Positions 9,357 through 17,976 are shown, counted from the first letter of the stretch. The stretch is 64,000 nt of DNA from JAEULH01 sp963789785 (GCA_963789785.1 CAWBNC010000038.1:210161-274160), one strand, 5' to 3'. Notes: generated by a model from the letters alone, not told the origin. Program-made: numbers and translations.

Positions 9357-10559
9357 TTATAGAACGTTGCGAAGCCTTCTTAAAGCATCTTCGGTGATCG
9401 CGAGGGAGTCGATCAGCGCCATCCGGATGTAGCCGGCTCCCGGATTGCGGTTGCTTTCATCGGCCTGGGCGAGATATGCGCCCGGCAGAACCCGCACCGC
9501 CGCCTGACGCCACAGGGCCAGCGCCGCTCGTTCGCCATCGCCGACTTCGAGCCATAAGAAAAAACCGCCGGCCGGGCGGTAGAAGCCAAAGCGGTCGCCG
9601 ATGAGGCTTTGTGCGAGGTCCAGCTTGGCCCGGTAGAGGCGGCGATTCTCTTCCACGTGGGCGTCGTCGCGCCACAAGGCTGCGGACGCGGCGAGAACCG
9701 GCAGGCCGACGCTCGCTCCTCCGAAGCTGCGCAGCCTGCGGAAGGCGGCGATCAGCGCCGGATCGCCGGCGACAAATCCCGACCTCAGACCGGGGACGCT
9801 TGAGCGCTTCGACAGGGAATGGAAGACGATCACATTGGCGAAGTCGCCGCCGAGCTCGGCGCAGGCCTGCAATGCGCTCGGCGGTGGGACGCGGTCGAAG
9901 ATCTCAGCATAGCACTCGTCGACCACGAGGATGAAATCGTGCTCGCGGGCGAGGCCGATGGCGTGCCGGAGGTAGCCGAGATCCGCAACCGCGCCTTGTG
10001 GATTGGCCGGCGAACACAGGTACATCAACGCTGTGCGCGCCAGCACCGCTGCGCCGATCCCGTCGAGGGCGGGGAGGAAGCCGGAATGGCGCGAAGCATC
10101 GAGATAGACCGGCTCGCCGCCGTGCATCACCGCCGCGCCCTGATAAACCTGGTAGAAGGGGTTCGGCATCAGTACCAGTGGCGCGCCGCCGCTGCGCCCT
10201 GGGGATAGCGTCCGGGGAAGGACGGCGGCGGCGATGAGATAGAGCGCTTCGCGGCTGCCGGCGACGGGCAGGATCTGCTCGCTTGCGACGACGTACTTCG
10301 CCGGCAGGCCGTAGCGACGGCGCAACCAGCCCGTGACCGCCTCGCCGAAATCGGCCGTCCCTTCGATCGGCGGGTAGCGACCCCATGATGCCGCCTGCTC
10401 GCTCAGGATCTCGCCCACCAGCGGCGGCGGCGAGTGCCGCGGCTCGCCCACCGAGAGCACGATCGGCGCGAGGTCGGCCGGCGGCGCGACCGGATCGAGC
10501 AGCGCCCGCAGGCGATCGAAGGGATAGGCAGTGAGGGCGGAAAGCCGAGGGTTCAGCAT
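9357..10559 (-). CDS. Class I/II PLP aminotransferase (DapC-like)
   Basis: The 400-residue protein is a fold-type I aminotransferase. It has SVGEPRHSPPP near the start, the substrate loop around PNPFYQVYQGA, CSPANPQG, the PLP-hydrogen-bonding VVDECYAEI, and the Schiff-base lysine in HSLSKRSSVPG. Proteins of this pattern beside ftsK in alphaproteobacteria are usually annotated as succinyldiaminopimelate or aspartate-type aminotransferases. The lysine/diaminopimelate role is inferred from that similarity and not from any neighbouring dap gene. It is probably the first gene of the aminotransferase-ftsK-lolA transcript. Confidence 0.85.
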   Translation of the reverse strand: MLNPRLSALTAYPFDRLRALLDPVAPPADLAPIVLSVGEPRHSPPPLVGEILSEQAASWGRYPPIEGTADFGEAVTGWLRRRYGLPAKYVVASEQILPVAGSREALYLIAAAVLPRTLSPGRSGGAPLVLMPNPFYQVYQGAAVMHGGEPVYLDASRHSGFLPALDGIGAAVLARTALMYLCSPANPQGAVADLGYLRHAIGLAREHDFILVVDECYAEIFDRVPPPSALQACAELGGDFANVIVFHSLSKRSSVPGLRSGFVAGDPALIAAFRRLRSFGGASVGLPVLAASAALWRDDAHVEENRRLYRAKLDLAQSLIGDRFGFYRPAGGFFLWLEVGDGERAALALWRQAAVRVLPGAYLAQADESNRNPGAGYIRMALIDSLAITEDALRRLRNVL

Positions 10560-10637
10560 GCCGGCGATGCTAGATCAATCGGCCGTCAAGTGGAATCGTG
10601 GCGCGGCATCGGGGCGGCATCGGGCGGCACCGGGCGG

Positions 10638-10672
10638 AAAGAAACGGGCCGGAGGACGAAACCTCCGGCCCG
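10638..10672 (-). terminator. Rho-independent terminator after amtB
   Basis: Arms CGGGCCGGAGG (10645-10655) and CCTCCGGCCCG (10662-10672) pair perfectly over 11 bases with a six-base loop. On the minus strand the hairpin is followed by TTTCTTT. It lies 52 bases past the amtB stop, so it most likely ends the amtB transcript. Confidence 0.85.
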
Positions 10673-10723
10673 AGATGGCCCGGGTTACAGGCGGAGAGGA
10701 AGGAGGAACGAGCGGTCCCCGAC

Positions 10724-12049
10724 CTACGGCACCGTCTCGCCGTGAAGCGCCAGATCCAGTCCGGTGATCTCCGTCTCCTGATCGACCCGCAGGCCGACGA
10801 TAAGGTCGATGATCTTCAGCAGGATGAAGCTGACGACCCCGCAGTAAACGACTGTGACCAGAATGCCCTTGAGCTGGATCCAGACCTGCATCGGGTTGCC
10901 CTCGATAAGGCCGGGTGTTCCGCCGATCGCCTCGATCGCGAACACGCCCGTGAGCAGTGCGCCGACCATGCCGCCGACGCCGTGAACGCCGAAGGCGTCG
11001 AGCGAGTCATCATAGCCGAGCGCCGGCTTGAGCCAGACCGCGCCCCAGAAGCAGGCGATGCCAGCGGCAACGCCGATCGCCAGCGCCCCGATGGGGCCGA
11101 CGAAGCCGGCCGCCGGGGTGATGGCGACAAGACCGCCGACCGCGCCGGAAATGATGCCGAGGACGGTCGGCTTCTTGCGCACCAGCCATTCGACGAACAT
11201 CCAGGTCAGCGCCGCGGTGGCCGTGGCGATCTGGGTAACCAGCATGGCCATGCCGGCCGACCCGTCGGCCGCAAGGGCAGAACCAGCGTTGAACCCGAAC
11301 CACCCGACCCAGAGCAGCGAGGCGCCGATCAAGCTGAGAACCAGGTTGTGCGGTTCCATGTTCTCGGAGCCGAAGCCCCGGCGTTTGCCGATAACGATGC
11401 AGGCAACCAGCCCGGCGATGCCCGCATTAATGTGAACGACCGTGCCGCCGGCGAAATCGAGCACTCCGGCGTCGGCAAGGAAGCCGCCGCCCCAGACCCA
11501 GTGGGCGATCGGGGCATAGACGAGAACGATCCACAGGACCATGAACACGACCATTGCAGAGAACTTCATGCGATCAGCGAAGGCGCCGGTGATCAGAGCC
11601 GGGGTAATGATCGCGAACGTCAGCTGGAACATGATAAAGACGCTTTCGGGGATCGTCTTGCTCAGCGTGTCGACGCCCAGCCCTGCCAGGAACATGCGGT
11701 CAAACCCGCCGATATATGCATTCAGGTTGCCGCCGTCGCCGAACGCGAGGCTGTAGCCGACGACGGTCCAGACCAAAGTCGCCAGGCAGCAGATCGCGAA
11801 GCTTTGCATCGCGGTGGCGAGCACGTTTTTCTTGCGGACCATGCCCCCGTAGAACAGCGCCAGGCCGGGAATCGTCATCAACAGCACGAGCGCCGTCGAG
11901 GTCAGCATCCAGGCAGTATCGCCCGCGCTGAGTGTCGGCGTTTCCTCGGCCACCGCAGCGGCCTCCTGAGCCAGCGCAGCGCCGGTGGCGGCAAGGACGG
12001 CGATGGCCGTCGCGGCCAAACCGGTGGGAATTCTTTTCAGCAAATTCAT
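10724..12049 (-). CDS. amtB: Ammonium transporter AmtB
   Basis: The 441-residue product is an eleven-span ammonia channel of the inner membrane. The start at 12049 (MNLLKRIPTG) gives a signal-peptide-like first span ending in GAALAQ. The protein then shows FYGGMVRKKN, the pore histidine region WVWGGGF, DFAGGTVVHINAG and VHGVGGMVGAL, all Amt hallmarks. The reading frame is open further upstream to 12187, but that extension is charged and implausible. A possible sigma-54 site lies about 190 bases upstream. glnK, its PII regulator, is the next upstream gene on the same strand but is separated by ~690 bases, wider than the usual tight glnK-amtB pair. Confidence 0.94.
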   Translation of the reverse strand: MNLLKRIPTGLAATAIAVLAATGAALAQEAAAVAEETPTLSAGDTAWMLTSTALVLLMTIPGLALFYGGMVRKKNVLATAMQSFAICCLATLVWTVVGYSLAFGDGGNLNAYIGGFDRMFLAGLGVDTLSKTIPESVFIMFQLTFAIITPALITGAFADRMKFSAMVVFMVLWIVLVYAPIAHWVWGGGFLADAGVLDFAGGTVVHINAGIAGLVACIVIGKRRGFGSENMEPHNLVLSLIGASLLWVGWFGFNAGSALAADGSAGMAMLVTQIATATAALTWMFVEWLVRKKPTVLGIISGAVGGLVAITPAAGFVGPIGALAIGVAAGIACFWGAVWLKPALGYDDSLDAFGVHGVGGMVGALLTGVFAIEAIGGTPGLIEGNPMQVWIQLKGILVTVVYCGVVSFILLKIIDLIVGLRVDQETEITGLDLALHGETVP

Positions 12050-12237
12050 GAGCACGGCTCTCCTAGGCCACGATGTTCCTGATCTCGGTGTCAGAGCCGG
12101 TCTGGCTCTCCGGGCGTTGTCGCGTTCTTCCAGCCAACGTCGTAGATGCCGTTCCGGTACGTCCTGCCCGCCACCCGGTCCTGTCACGCACGCATGCCGA
12201 AGCCCCGAACCCGCGCTCCATGACCGTGGAGGCCGAA

Positions 12238-12254
12238 CTCAACAACCGTGCCAA
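12238..12254 (-). promoter_or_regulatory. Candidate sigma-54 promoter of amtB
   Basis: The minus strand reads TTGGCACG, four bases, then TTGA. The -24 element matches the RpoN consensus fully and the GG is ten bases from the -12 dinucleotide. That dinucleotide is GA in place of the normal GC, so the match is imperfect. The implied leader to the amtB ATG is ~180 bases. Nitrogen control through NtrC would fit the gene. Confidence 0.4.
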
Positions 12255-12591
12255 CCGCCGCCGCCGTTCGGCGATAGCTCGGATTAGGGCGAGGAGGGCG
12301 GACCGGCGGGTTCGTAGATGCCAGCGGATAACGCTCAGATGCCCAACCGGCCGGCAGCGCTGGTCTGATTGCTCAGATTTTAAGCAGAATGCGGCGTTGC
12401 GCGTTTTCGAGCGGCAATCGAGCATTCATCGGGAGGTCGGGTGTCGCACCCAGCCAGTGGCAGAGGCGGCGCAGCTCACCGCCTGCCACTGGATCCGCGA
12501 TGCTGAAGGCAGCGTACGAACAGGAGCCGCGACGGCCGGCAAAGGATGCAGCGCTACGCGCTGCCGCCCGTCCGGTCAGCCGAGGCGCTAA

Positions 12592-12636
12592 ATCAACCTG
12601 CTTTCGGATGGAGTCGTCCGAAAGCAGAGAGTTGAT
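12592..12636. other. Strong intergenic hairpin downstream of glnK
   Basis: Arms CTGCTTTCGGA (12598-12608) and TCCGAAAGCAG (12617-12627) pair perfectly over 11 bases with an eight-base loop. The stem extends by ATCAAC (12592-12597) with GTTGAT (12631-12636) around a three-base bulge. No T run follows on either strand. It may stabilise or process the glnK transcript, or be a small RNA element. Confidence 0.5.
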
Positions 12637-12739
12637 CGATGACAAGCAATAGAGCATCTCATCTGCGCCCGTCCCGGCGAGAGGCATGCTCTAGGCCCGG
12701 TGCCCGCCCGGCCGGCGGGAGACACGGGAGTGGGCGGGA

Positions 12740-13078
12740 TCAAAGGGCGCTGGAATCGGTGTCGCCGGTGCGGATGCGGATTGCCTTGGCGACATCGAGG
12801 ATGAAAATCTTACCGTCGCCGATTTTGTCCGTTCGGGCCGCGCTGAGGATGGCTTCGGAAACGCCCTCGACCATGTCGTCGGTCACCACGACCTCGATCT
12901 TGACCTTCGGCAGGAACTGGACGGTGTACTCGGCGCCGCGGTAGATTTCGGTCTGGCCCTTCTGCCGGCCGAACCCCTTGACTTCGGTAACGGTCATGCC
13001 TTGAACCCCGAGCGACGTCAGCGCCTGGCGGACGTCGTCGAGTTTGAAGGGCTTTATGATCGCCGAAATGAGCTTCAT
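12740..13078 (-). CDS. glnK: Nitrogen regulatory protein P-II (GlnK/GlnB)
   Basis: The 112-residue trimeric signal protein senses 2-oxoglutarate and ATP/ADP, is uridylylated by GlnD and controls AmtB, NtrB and glutamine synthetase adenylylation. The start at 13078 (MKLISAIIKPFKLDDV) is the family start. The T-loop contains the modified tyrosine in YRGAEY near residue 51. KIEVVV, then DKIGDGKIFILDV and RIRTG close the nucleotide site. The name glnK over glnB is inferred from amtB being next on the strand. A GGAAAAAGGATC ribosome site precedes the ATG. Confidence 0.93.
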   Translation of the reverse strand: MKLISAIIKPFKLDDVRQALTSLGVQGMTVTEVKGFGRQKGQTEIYRGAEYTVQFLPKVKIEVVVTDDMVEGVSEAILSAARTDKIGDGKIFILDVAKAIRIRTGDTDSSAL

Positions 13079-13393
13079 GATCCTTTTTCCTCTCCAAGCA
13101 GCTCGCCGCCAGCGAAGCGGCGATCTTGCGGTCGCGCAATTAGCATAGCCGGCCCTTCCACCGCCAGTAACGCGTGAATGATGACGAGGAGCCCCGGTTA
13201 CGCCTCGCCCGCCTTCACGAACCGTGCCAAGCAAGGCCGGCTAACGGCCGCACAAGCGTGCACTGAGGCCTGCAGGCGACAATCGCCGCAGTCTGGCGAC
13301 AAAGGAAGGGCAATTGGTCGCCGCAACTGTATATGTAGGCGCGAGCGGCGCCGGCCAGAGCGGCCTGGCGCGGACCAGATGACGGGAAATGTC
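13079..13393. promoter_or_regulatory. Divergent region between glnK and the UbiH-type gene
   Basis: This 315-base region separates glnK (minus) from the hydroxylase gene (plus). On the minus strand at 13215-13230 it holds TTGGCACG-N4-GTGA. That is a full sigma-54 -24 box with a poor -12 box, and it shares eleven bases (TTGGCACGGTT) with the site before amtB. No other gene is visible in it. Confidence 0.35.
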
Positions 13394-14629
13394 ATGACCA
13401 TTGTTTCGCCGCCTTCCGCCAGCGCCCGCTATGAAGCGGATGTCGCCATCGTCGGTGGCGGCCTCGTCGGTGGAACGCTTGCCTGCACGCTGGCGGGGCT
13501 TGGCATGGCCACCGCCGTCGTTGAAGCCGGCGATCCCGCAGCGACGCTGGACGCGGGGTTCGATGGCCGGGCCTCGGCGATCTCGCTGACCTCGAAACGC
13601 CTGCTCGAAGCAACCGGCCTTTGGCGGGGCATGGCCGGCGAAGCGACGCCGATGCGCCATATTCGTGTCAGCGAAGGCGCCTCGCCCCTGTACCTCGACT
13701 ACGATCACCGCGATGTCGGCGATGAGCCGTTCGGCTACATGGTTGAGAACCGCCATTACCGCCGGGCGCTGTACGCCGAAATTCAGGCCAACGCGGGCAT
13801 CACCTTTTTGACCCGCTCGTCCGCGGTTCAGGTTGAGCGGAATGCGGGCGGTGTCGACATCCGTCTTGCCGACGGCGCCGGCATTCGCGCCCCTCTGGTT
13901 GTCGCCGCCGAGGGTCGGAATTCCGCGTTGCGCGAAGATGCCGGCATTCGCGTCAGCGGCTGGTCATACCGACAGGCCGGCATCGTCTGTACCGTCGAAC
14001 ATGAAAAGCCCCACGGTTTCGTCGCCCACGAACGCTTCCTTCCCGCCGGGCCCTTTGCGATCCTGCCGCTCAAGGGCCGGCGCTCGTCGATCGTGTGGAC
14101 CGAACGGGCCGACCGCGCACCGGCGATCATGGCCCTTGACGACGAGGGCTTCACCGTCGAACTCGCCCGTCGGTTCGGGGACTTTCTCGGTGCCTTGCAC
14201 GTGGTCGGGCCGCGCTGGTCCTACCCGCTGTCGCTGCAGTTCGCCGAACGCGCGGTTGCCGATCGGCTCGCCCTCGTCGGCGATGCGATCCACGCCATGC
14301 ATCCCATCGCCGGGCAGGGCCTGAACATGGGTCTGCGCGATGTCGCCGCGCTGACAGAAGTTCTGAGCGACGCCCGCGCTCTCGGCCTCGATCCGGGCGC
14401 CAGTTACGTTCTTGCGCGCTACCAGCGCTGGCGGCGTTTTGACAACACCTTGATGCTGGCCCTGACCGACGGCCTGAACCGGCTGTTCGCAATCGAAGCG
14501 CCACCGATCCGGCTGGCGCGCGACGTCGGTCTGGCCGCTGTCAACGCCCTGCCGCCGCTCAAGCGGTTCTTCATGCGCCACGCCATGGGCCTGGTCGGCG
14601 AGGTTCCGCGGCTGATGCGCGGCGCCTGA
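13394..14629 (+). CDS. UbiH/COQ6-family FAD-dependent monooxygenase
   Basis: The 411-residue flavoprotein belongs to the ubiquinone-ring hydroxylases (UbiH/UbiF/UbiI/UbiL). Near the start is the FAD-binding DVAIVGGGLVGG. In the middle is the second nucleotide motif, and LVGDAIHAMHPIAGQGLN near residue 290 is the family signature that contacts FAD and substrate. It adds a hydroxyl to the ubiquinone precursor ring, but which position cannot be told by eye. ATG 13394 is preceded by GACGGGA. An in-frame ATG at 13379 is also possible. The gene is convergent with the DUF971 gene 12 bases away. Confidence 0.88.
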   Translation: MTIVSPPSASARYEADVAIVGGGLVGGTLACTLAGLGMATAVVEAGDPAATLDAGFDGRASAISLTSKRLLEATGLWRGMAGEATPMRHIRVSEGASPLYLDYDHRDVGDEPFGYMVENRHYRRALYAEIQANAGITFLTRSSAVQVERNAGGVDIRLADGAGIRAPLVVAAEGRNSALREDAGIRVSGWSYRQAGIVCTVEHEKPHGFVAHERFLPAGPFAILPLKGRRSSIVWTERADRAPAIMALDDEGFTVELARRFGDFLGALHVVGPRWSYPLSLQFAERAVADRLALVGDAIHAMHPIAGQGLNMGLRDVAALTEVLSDARALGLDPGASYVLARYQRWRRFDNTLMLALTDGLNRLFAIEAPPIRLARDVGLAAVNALPPLKRFFMRHAMGLVGEVPRLMRGA

Positions 14630-14641
14630 CCGGGATATCGG

Positions 14642-15016
14642 TCAGGGGTCGCGGCCGAGGCCTTTCTCGGCCAGCGAGCGAAGATAATTCTGCCAGATCC
14701 GATCGTGCTCCGCTCCGAGCCGGTAAAGGTAGTCCCAGGTGTAGAGCCCGGTGTCGTGAAGATCGTCAAAGCGGATGCGGATCGCATAGCTTCCGACCGG
14801 CTCGACCGCGACAATGCCGACATGGCAACGCCCAGCGACGATAGTCTTGGTGTCGGGGCCATGCCCCTGAACCTCCGCGGATGGGCTCTCGACCCGGAGA
14901 TACTCGGCTGGCAGCGCGAAGGTGCGGCCGTCGTCGTAGTCGATCTCGAGCATCCTGGTCTCGCGCTTCAGGCGGATCTCGGTCGGCTGGTGGCGATTGC
15001 CGTAGGCGGTGCTCAT
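14642..15016 (-). CDS. DUF971 (GBBH-like N-terminal domain) protein
   Basis: The 124-residue protein consists of a single domain like the zinc-binding N-terminus of gamma-butyrobetaine hydroxylase. Characteristic segments are LEIDYDDGRTFALPAEYLR and FDDLHDTGLYTWDYLY. The single cysteine and histidine (RCHVGIVAVEPVG) are retained. These stand-alone proteins are widespread in proteobacteria and some are linked to Fe-S carrier proteins, but the biochemical role is not settled. Its start overlaps the Trm112-like stop by four bases, so it is the last gene of a coupled four-gene minus-strand set. Confidence 0.85.
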   Translation of the reverse strand: MSTAYGNRHQPTEIRLKRETRMLEIDYDDGRTFALPAEYLRVESPSAEVQGHGPDTKTIVAGRCHVGIVAVEPVGSYAIRIRFDDLHDTGLYTWDYLYRLGAEHDRIWQNYLRSLAEKGLGRDP

Positions 15017-15231
15017 GAGCGCTCCGCTGCCGGAGGATGGGTGAGCGCAGGGTCGTCGATGGGACGCGCCTCGTCGACCAGCATGATCGGGATCCCATCG
15101 CGTATGGGATAGATCAGCCCGGCCTGGTCGCTGATCAGCTCCTGACGCTCGGCGTCATAGCGTAGCGGCCCCTTGGTCAGCGGGCAGACCAATATTTCGA
15201 GCAACTTCGGGTCCACGCTCTTCCTCGCCAT
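15013..15231 (-). CDS. Trm112/YcaR family small zinc-finger-like protein
   Basis: The 72-residue protein has the family core LLEILVCPLTKGPLRYD followed by LISDQAGLIYPIRDGIPIML. Bacterial members are small proteins of unsettled function. The eukaryotic relatives activate methyltransferases. As in many alphaproteobacterial members only one cysteine of the zinc motif is present. The ATG at 15231 is the natural family start (MARKSVDPKLLEIL). A longer open frame reaching 15381 overlaps the LON-domain gene and is rejected. Confidence 0.88.
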   Translation of the reverse strand: MARKSVDPKLLEILVCPLTKGPLRYDAERQELISDQAGLIYPIRDGIPIMLVDEARPIDDPALTHPPAAERS

Positions 15232-15245
15232 GCCGCGACTCCCGT

Positions 15246-15908
15246 TCAGTGCCAGGCTTCGGGCGCCGGCCCGTCCGTCTCGTGCACCGCCATCTCGAAC
15301 AACGAGATCAAGAGCCCGGCGCGTTGCGCGGAGCCGCTGCATTCGAGCAGGGCCTGCTTCTCTCTGGTCTCCAACGGACACATCATCGCAAAGGAGAGGA
15401 TCAAGGCCTCGTCGCCCGCGCTGTCCACCGCGTTCCAGTCGCAGGAGATGTCCTTGGTCGCAAAATACCCGCGGGCCGCGCTCAGAAGGCGGTCGCGATC
15501 GATCTCCTCGGCGGCGGGATCGGTCAGATCGCCGCGGTAGGGCGAGTAATCCGGCTTGACCCGACGGTAGCCGTTCAGCAGCGCCAGTTCATCCATAACG
15601 CGGAACCGGCAGATCCCACGCAAGGTGATGAGGAAGCGGTTGTCCTCGCTTTCGGCAAACGACACGATCCGACCCGCACAGCCGATGGCGAAGAGCTCGG
15701 CCTTGTCATCCATCGGATGGCGCTGCGGATAACGCGGCTGGATCATGCCGATCATCCGGCCATGCCCCAGCGCGTGCTCGATCATGTTGAGATAACGCGG
15801 CTCGAAGATCTGCAGCGGCAGATGTCCGCGCGGCAGCAGCATCGTTCCGTCAAGCGGAAATATGGGGAGGATCTCGGGAAGCCTCTGCGCCAGTGTGCCG
15901 TCGTTCAT
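15246..15908 (-). CDS. LON peptidase substrate-binding-domain protein
   Basis: The 220-residue protein has only the LON N-terminal domain: LPIFPLDGTMLLPRGHLPLQIFEPRY at the start, then GCAGRIVSF and TLRGICRFRV. No ATPase or protease domain follows. Such proteins are common in proteobacteria and are thought to bind substrates or partners. No enzymatic activity is expected. It starts four bases inside the end of the CnoX gene and ends 15 bases before the Trm112 gene, so it is part of that operon. Confidence 0.88.
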   Translation of the reverse strand: MNDGTLAQRLPEILPIFPLDGTMLLPRGHLPLQIFEPRYLNMIEHALGHGRMIGMIQPRYPQRHPMDDKAELFAIGCAGRIVSFAESEDNRFLITLRGICRFRVMDELALLNGYRRVKPDYSPYRGDLTDPAAEEIDRDRLLSAARGYFATKDISCDWNAVDSAGDEALILSFAMMCPLETREKQALLECSGSAQRAGLLISLFEMAVHETDGPAPEAWH

Positions 15909-16867
15909 GAAAACAGGATCGTCGACAGCCGCCGCCTAGCGGCAACGGTCGTGGGATGGGCATGGCCGAGCGCGTCGAAGGTTTTGACAAGCTGCTTGCG
16001 CGCCGCTTCGTCGTTCCAGGTCCTGTCGGCGCGGATGAGGTGGAGGAGCTCGTCGATCGCCGCCGGGGCGTCGCCGCTGCCGTAGAGGGCGACCGCGTAA
16101 TCCAGCCGGGTTTGGGCATCATCCGGGCGCGCGGCAACGGCAGCACGTAGCCTGCCGACATCGCCGCCCTTCTTGCTCTGCTCGACAAGCTCGACGGCGG
16201 CCAGCGCCGTCACAACCTCCGGATGGCGCTTGACGTCGGCGGTCAGGCCTTCGATCAGGCGGCGCGCGGCCGTGGCGTTACCGACCCCCGCATAGCTGCG
16301 GATCATTCCGGCGACCGCCTTGGCGTTGTCAGGGTCTTGCGCCAGAACCGCTGAAAAGGCCTTGGCCGCGGCCTTGAAGTCGCCGCGATCGACGGCCGCC
16401 CGACCCTGCTCGATGGCGTCGGCCAGCGGATCGCCACCGCCGGCGCCGCCGACGAGGCCGTCGACGAAGGCCTTCAGTTTGCTTTCCGATTGCGCGCCGA
16501 CGAAGCCGTCGACCGGCTGGCCGCCGACGAAGGCGTAGATCGTCGGCACCGACTGGATGCGCAGTTGTGCCGCCAGCGTCTGATTCTCGTCGATGTTGAT
16601 CTTGACCAGGCGCACGGCGCCTTTGGCCTGCCGGACCAGCTTCTCCAGCGTCGGGGTCAGCGTCTTGCAGGGGCCGCACCACGGCGCCCAGAAGTCGACG
16701 ATGACCGGTCGCTCCATCGACGCGTTGATGACGTCGGCGCTGAAGCTCTGGATCGTGCCGTCCTTGATGACATCGCCGCCGACATCGGTGGCTGCTGCGC
16801 TGCTGCTCGAAGAAAGGATCATTGCCACGGTTGCATCGTCGGGGGAATACTCGGTCGCGCCATACAT
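15905..16867 (-). CDS. CnoX/YbbN-type thioredoxin-TPR co-chaperone
   Basis: The 320-residue protein has a thioredoxin domain (about residues 30-140) with VDFWAPWCGPCKTL and the cis-proline strand VPTIYAF. Carboxy-terminal helical TPR-like repeats follow (FKAAAKAFSAVLAQDPDNAKA). This is the CnoX architecture, a redox-linked holdase that hands substrates to GroEL. Here both active-site cysteines (WCGPC) are kept, unlike E. coli YbbN (SxxC), so it may have true reductase activity. The first ~20 residues are Ser-rich and variable. An internal ATG near 16824 is an alternative start. It is the first gene of the CnoX-LON-Trm112-DUF971 operon. Confidence 0.88.
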   Translation of the reverse strand: MYGATEYSPDDATVAMILSSSSSAAATDVGGDVIKDGTIQSFSADVINASMERPVIVDFWAPWCGPCKTLTPTLEKLVRQAKGAVRLVKINIDENQTLAAQLRIQSVPTIYAFVGGQPVDGFVGAQSESKLKAFVDGLVGGAGGGDPLADAIEQGRAAVDRGDFKAAAKAFSAVLAQDPDNAKAVAGMIRSYAGVGNATAARRLIEGLTADVKRHPEVVTALAAVELVEQSKKGGDVGRLRAAVAARPDDAQTRLDYAVALYGSGDAPAAIDELLHLIRADRTWNDEAARKQLVKTFDALGHAHPTTVAARRRLSTILFS

Positions 16868-17040
16868 GGCATTTCACAACCGCGGGCTCAAGACCTTTGG
16901 CCTGCGCTTGCGGCGACGGGCGCGGGGCGCAAGAGCGGACGCAGAGAGGAGAGGGCCGGGAGCCGGGGAGCGTTTGCGGCCAGGGACATTGAAGTACGCG
17001 GGTCATCCCTCAGGATCTGCATGGATTATAGGACGCAGGC

Positions 17041-17976
17041 ATGACATGCGCCTGGCCGGACATTCCTTTCGAGCGCTGGCGCGAAACCTGCGGGGCGTTG
17101 CATCTTTACACCCAGGTCATCGGCAAGTACCGCCTTGCCCGCGCGCCATGGGTAAACCATTCCTGGCATGCAACGCTCTATGTCAATGCCCGCGGATTCA
17201 CCACCGGTCTCGTCCCCGACCGGCCCGGCGGGATCGAGATTGAGCTGGATCTGCTCGACCATGCGGTGATCGGCGCCGCAACCGACGGGCGTTCGGCGCG
17301 ATTTTCTCTGCAGCCCATGTCGGTCGCGGATTTTCACGCCCGCTTTCTCGCCCTTGTCGTCGAGCTCGGCGGCACGGCGGAGCTGAACGGCCGGCCGAAC
17401 GAGGTGGCCGAGCCTGTCCCATTTAAAGACGACCGGATCGAGCGGCCCTACGACGGCGACAGCGTGACACGCTTCTTCCACGCGACCGTGCTGGCGGACC
17501 GCATCTTCAGGCGCTTCCGCACGGCCTATATCGGCAAGGTCAGCCCCGTGCATCTGTTCTGGGGCAGCTTCGACCTCGCGGTCACCCGTTTTTCCGGACG
17601 CGCGGCTCCCCTGCATCCGGGCGGCGTTCCGGCGCTTCCGGACGATGTCACGCGCGAAGCCTATAGCCATGAAGTCTCATCCGCCGGGTTCTGGCCGGGC
17701 GGTGGAGTGGTCGACGATGCGGCCTTCTATTCCTATGCCTATCCGAGGCCGAACGGGTTCGCCGAGGCGCCGGTCGCGCCGGACGCTGCCTTCTACGATA
17801 AGGGTGCGGGCGAATTTCTATTGCCCTATGATGCCGTTCGTCGGGCGGACGATCCCGAAGCGACGCTGATGGCGTTTCTTCGAAGCACCTACGAGGCGGC
17901 CGCTGACCAGGGCGGTTGGGAGCGGTCCAGGCTCGAGTGCCCGATGGGGGAACCAGGCCGGCCGCGTCCACTGTGA
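17041..17976 (+). CDS. DUF5996 family protein
   Basis: The 311-residue protein matches a conserved uncharacterised family. Recognisable segments are WRETCGALHLYTQVIGKYRL near the start, NHSWHATLYVNARG, the VHLFWGSFDLAVTRFSG segment in the middle and EAYSHEVSSAGFWPGG near residue 210. No signal peptide, membrane span or known catalytic motif is visible, and its function is unknown. It stands alone on the plus strand, divergent from the cnoX operon, with the small acetyltransferase 48 bases behind. Confidence 0.85.
   Translation: MTCAWPDIPFERWRETCGALHLYTQVIGKYRLARAPWVNHSWHATLYVNARGFTTGLVPDRPGGIEIELDLLDHAVIGAATDGRSARFSLQPMSVADFHARFLALVVELGGTAELNGRPNEVAEPVPFKDDRIERPYDGDSVTRFFHATVLADRIFRRFRTAYIGKVSPVHLFWGSFDLAVTRFSGRAAPLHPGGVPALPDDVTREAYSHEVSSAGFWPGGGVVDDAAFYSYAYPRPNGFAEAPVAPDAAFYDKGAGEFLLPYDAVRRADDPEATLMAFLRSTYEAAADQGGWERSRLECPMGEPGRPRPL

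Larger units (their letters stand above)
12050..12739. other. 690-base non-coding gap between amtB and glnK
   Basis: I find no convincing gene here. The open frames have no recognisable domain and are arginine-rich translations of GC-rich DNA. The gap holds a near-consensus sigma-54 site before amtB (12238-12254) and a strong hairpin (12592-12636). The long leader suggests separate transcription of amtB and glnK. Confidence 0.5.

Noticed and set aside
10598..12082. 494-codon plus-strand frame opposite amtB
   Set aside because: It is antisense to a clear AmtB with full membrane motifs. The peptide is Asp/Arg/Gln-rich with no family pattern.
10724..12187. Longer amtB start at 12187
   Set aside because: The added 46 residues are highly charged and would precede a proper signal-like first span. 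ATG 12049 is a natural start.
12073..12591. Plus-strand 172-codon frame in the amtB-glnK gap
   Set aside because: It is Arg-rich, has no ribosome site and no similarity. It runs through a candidate promoter.
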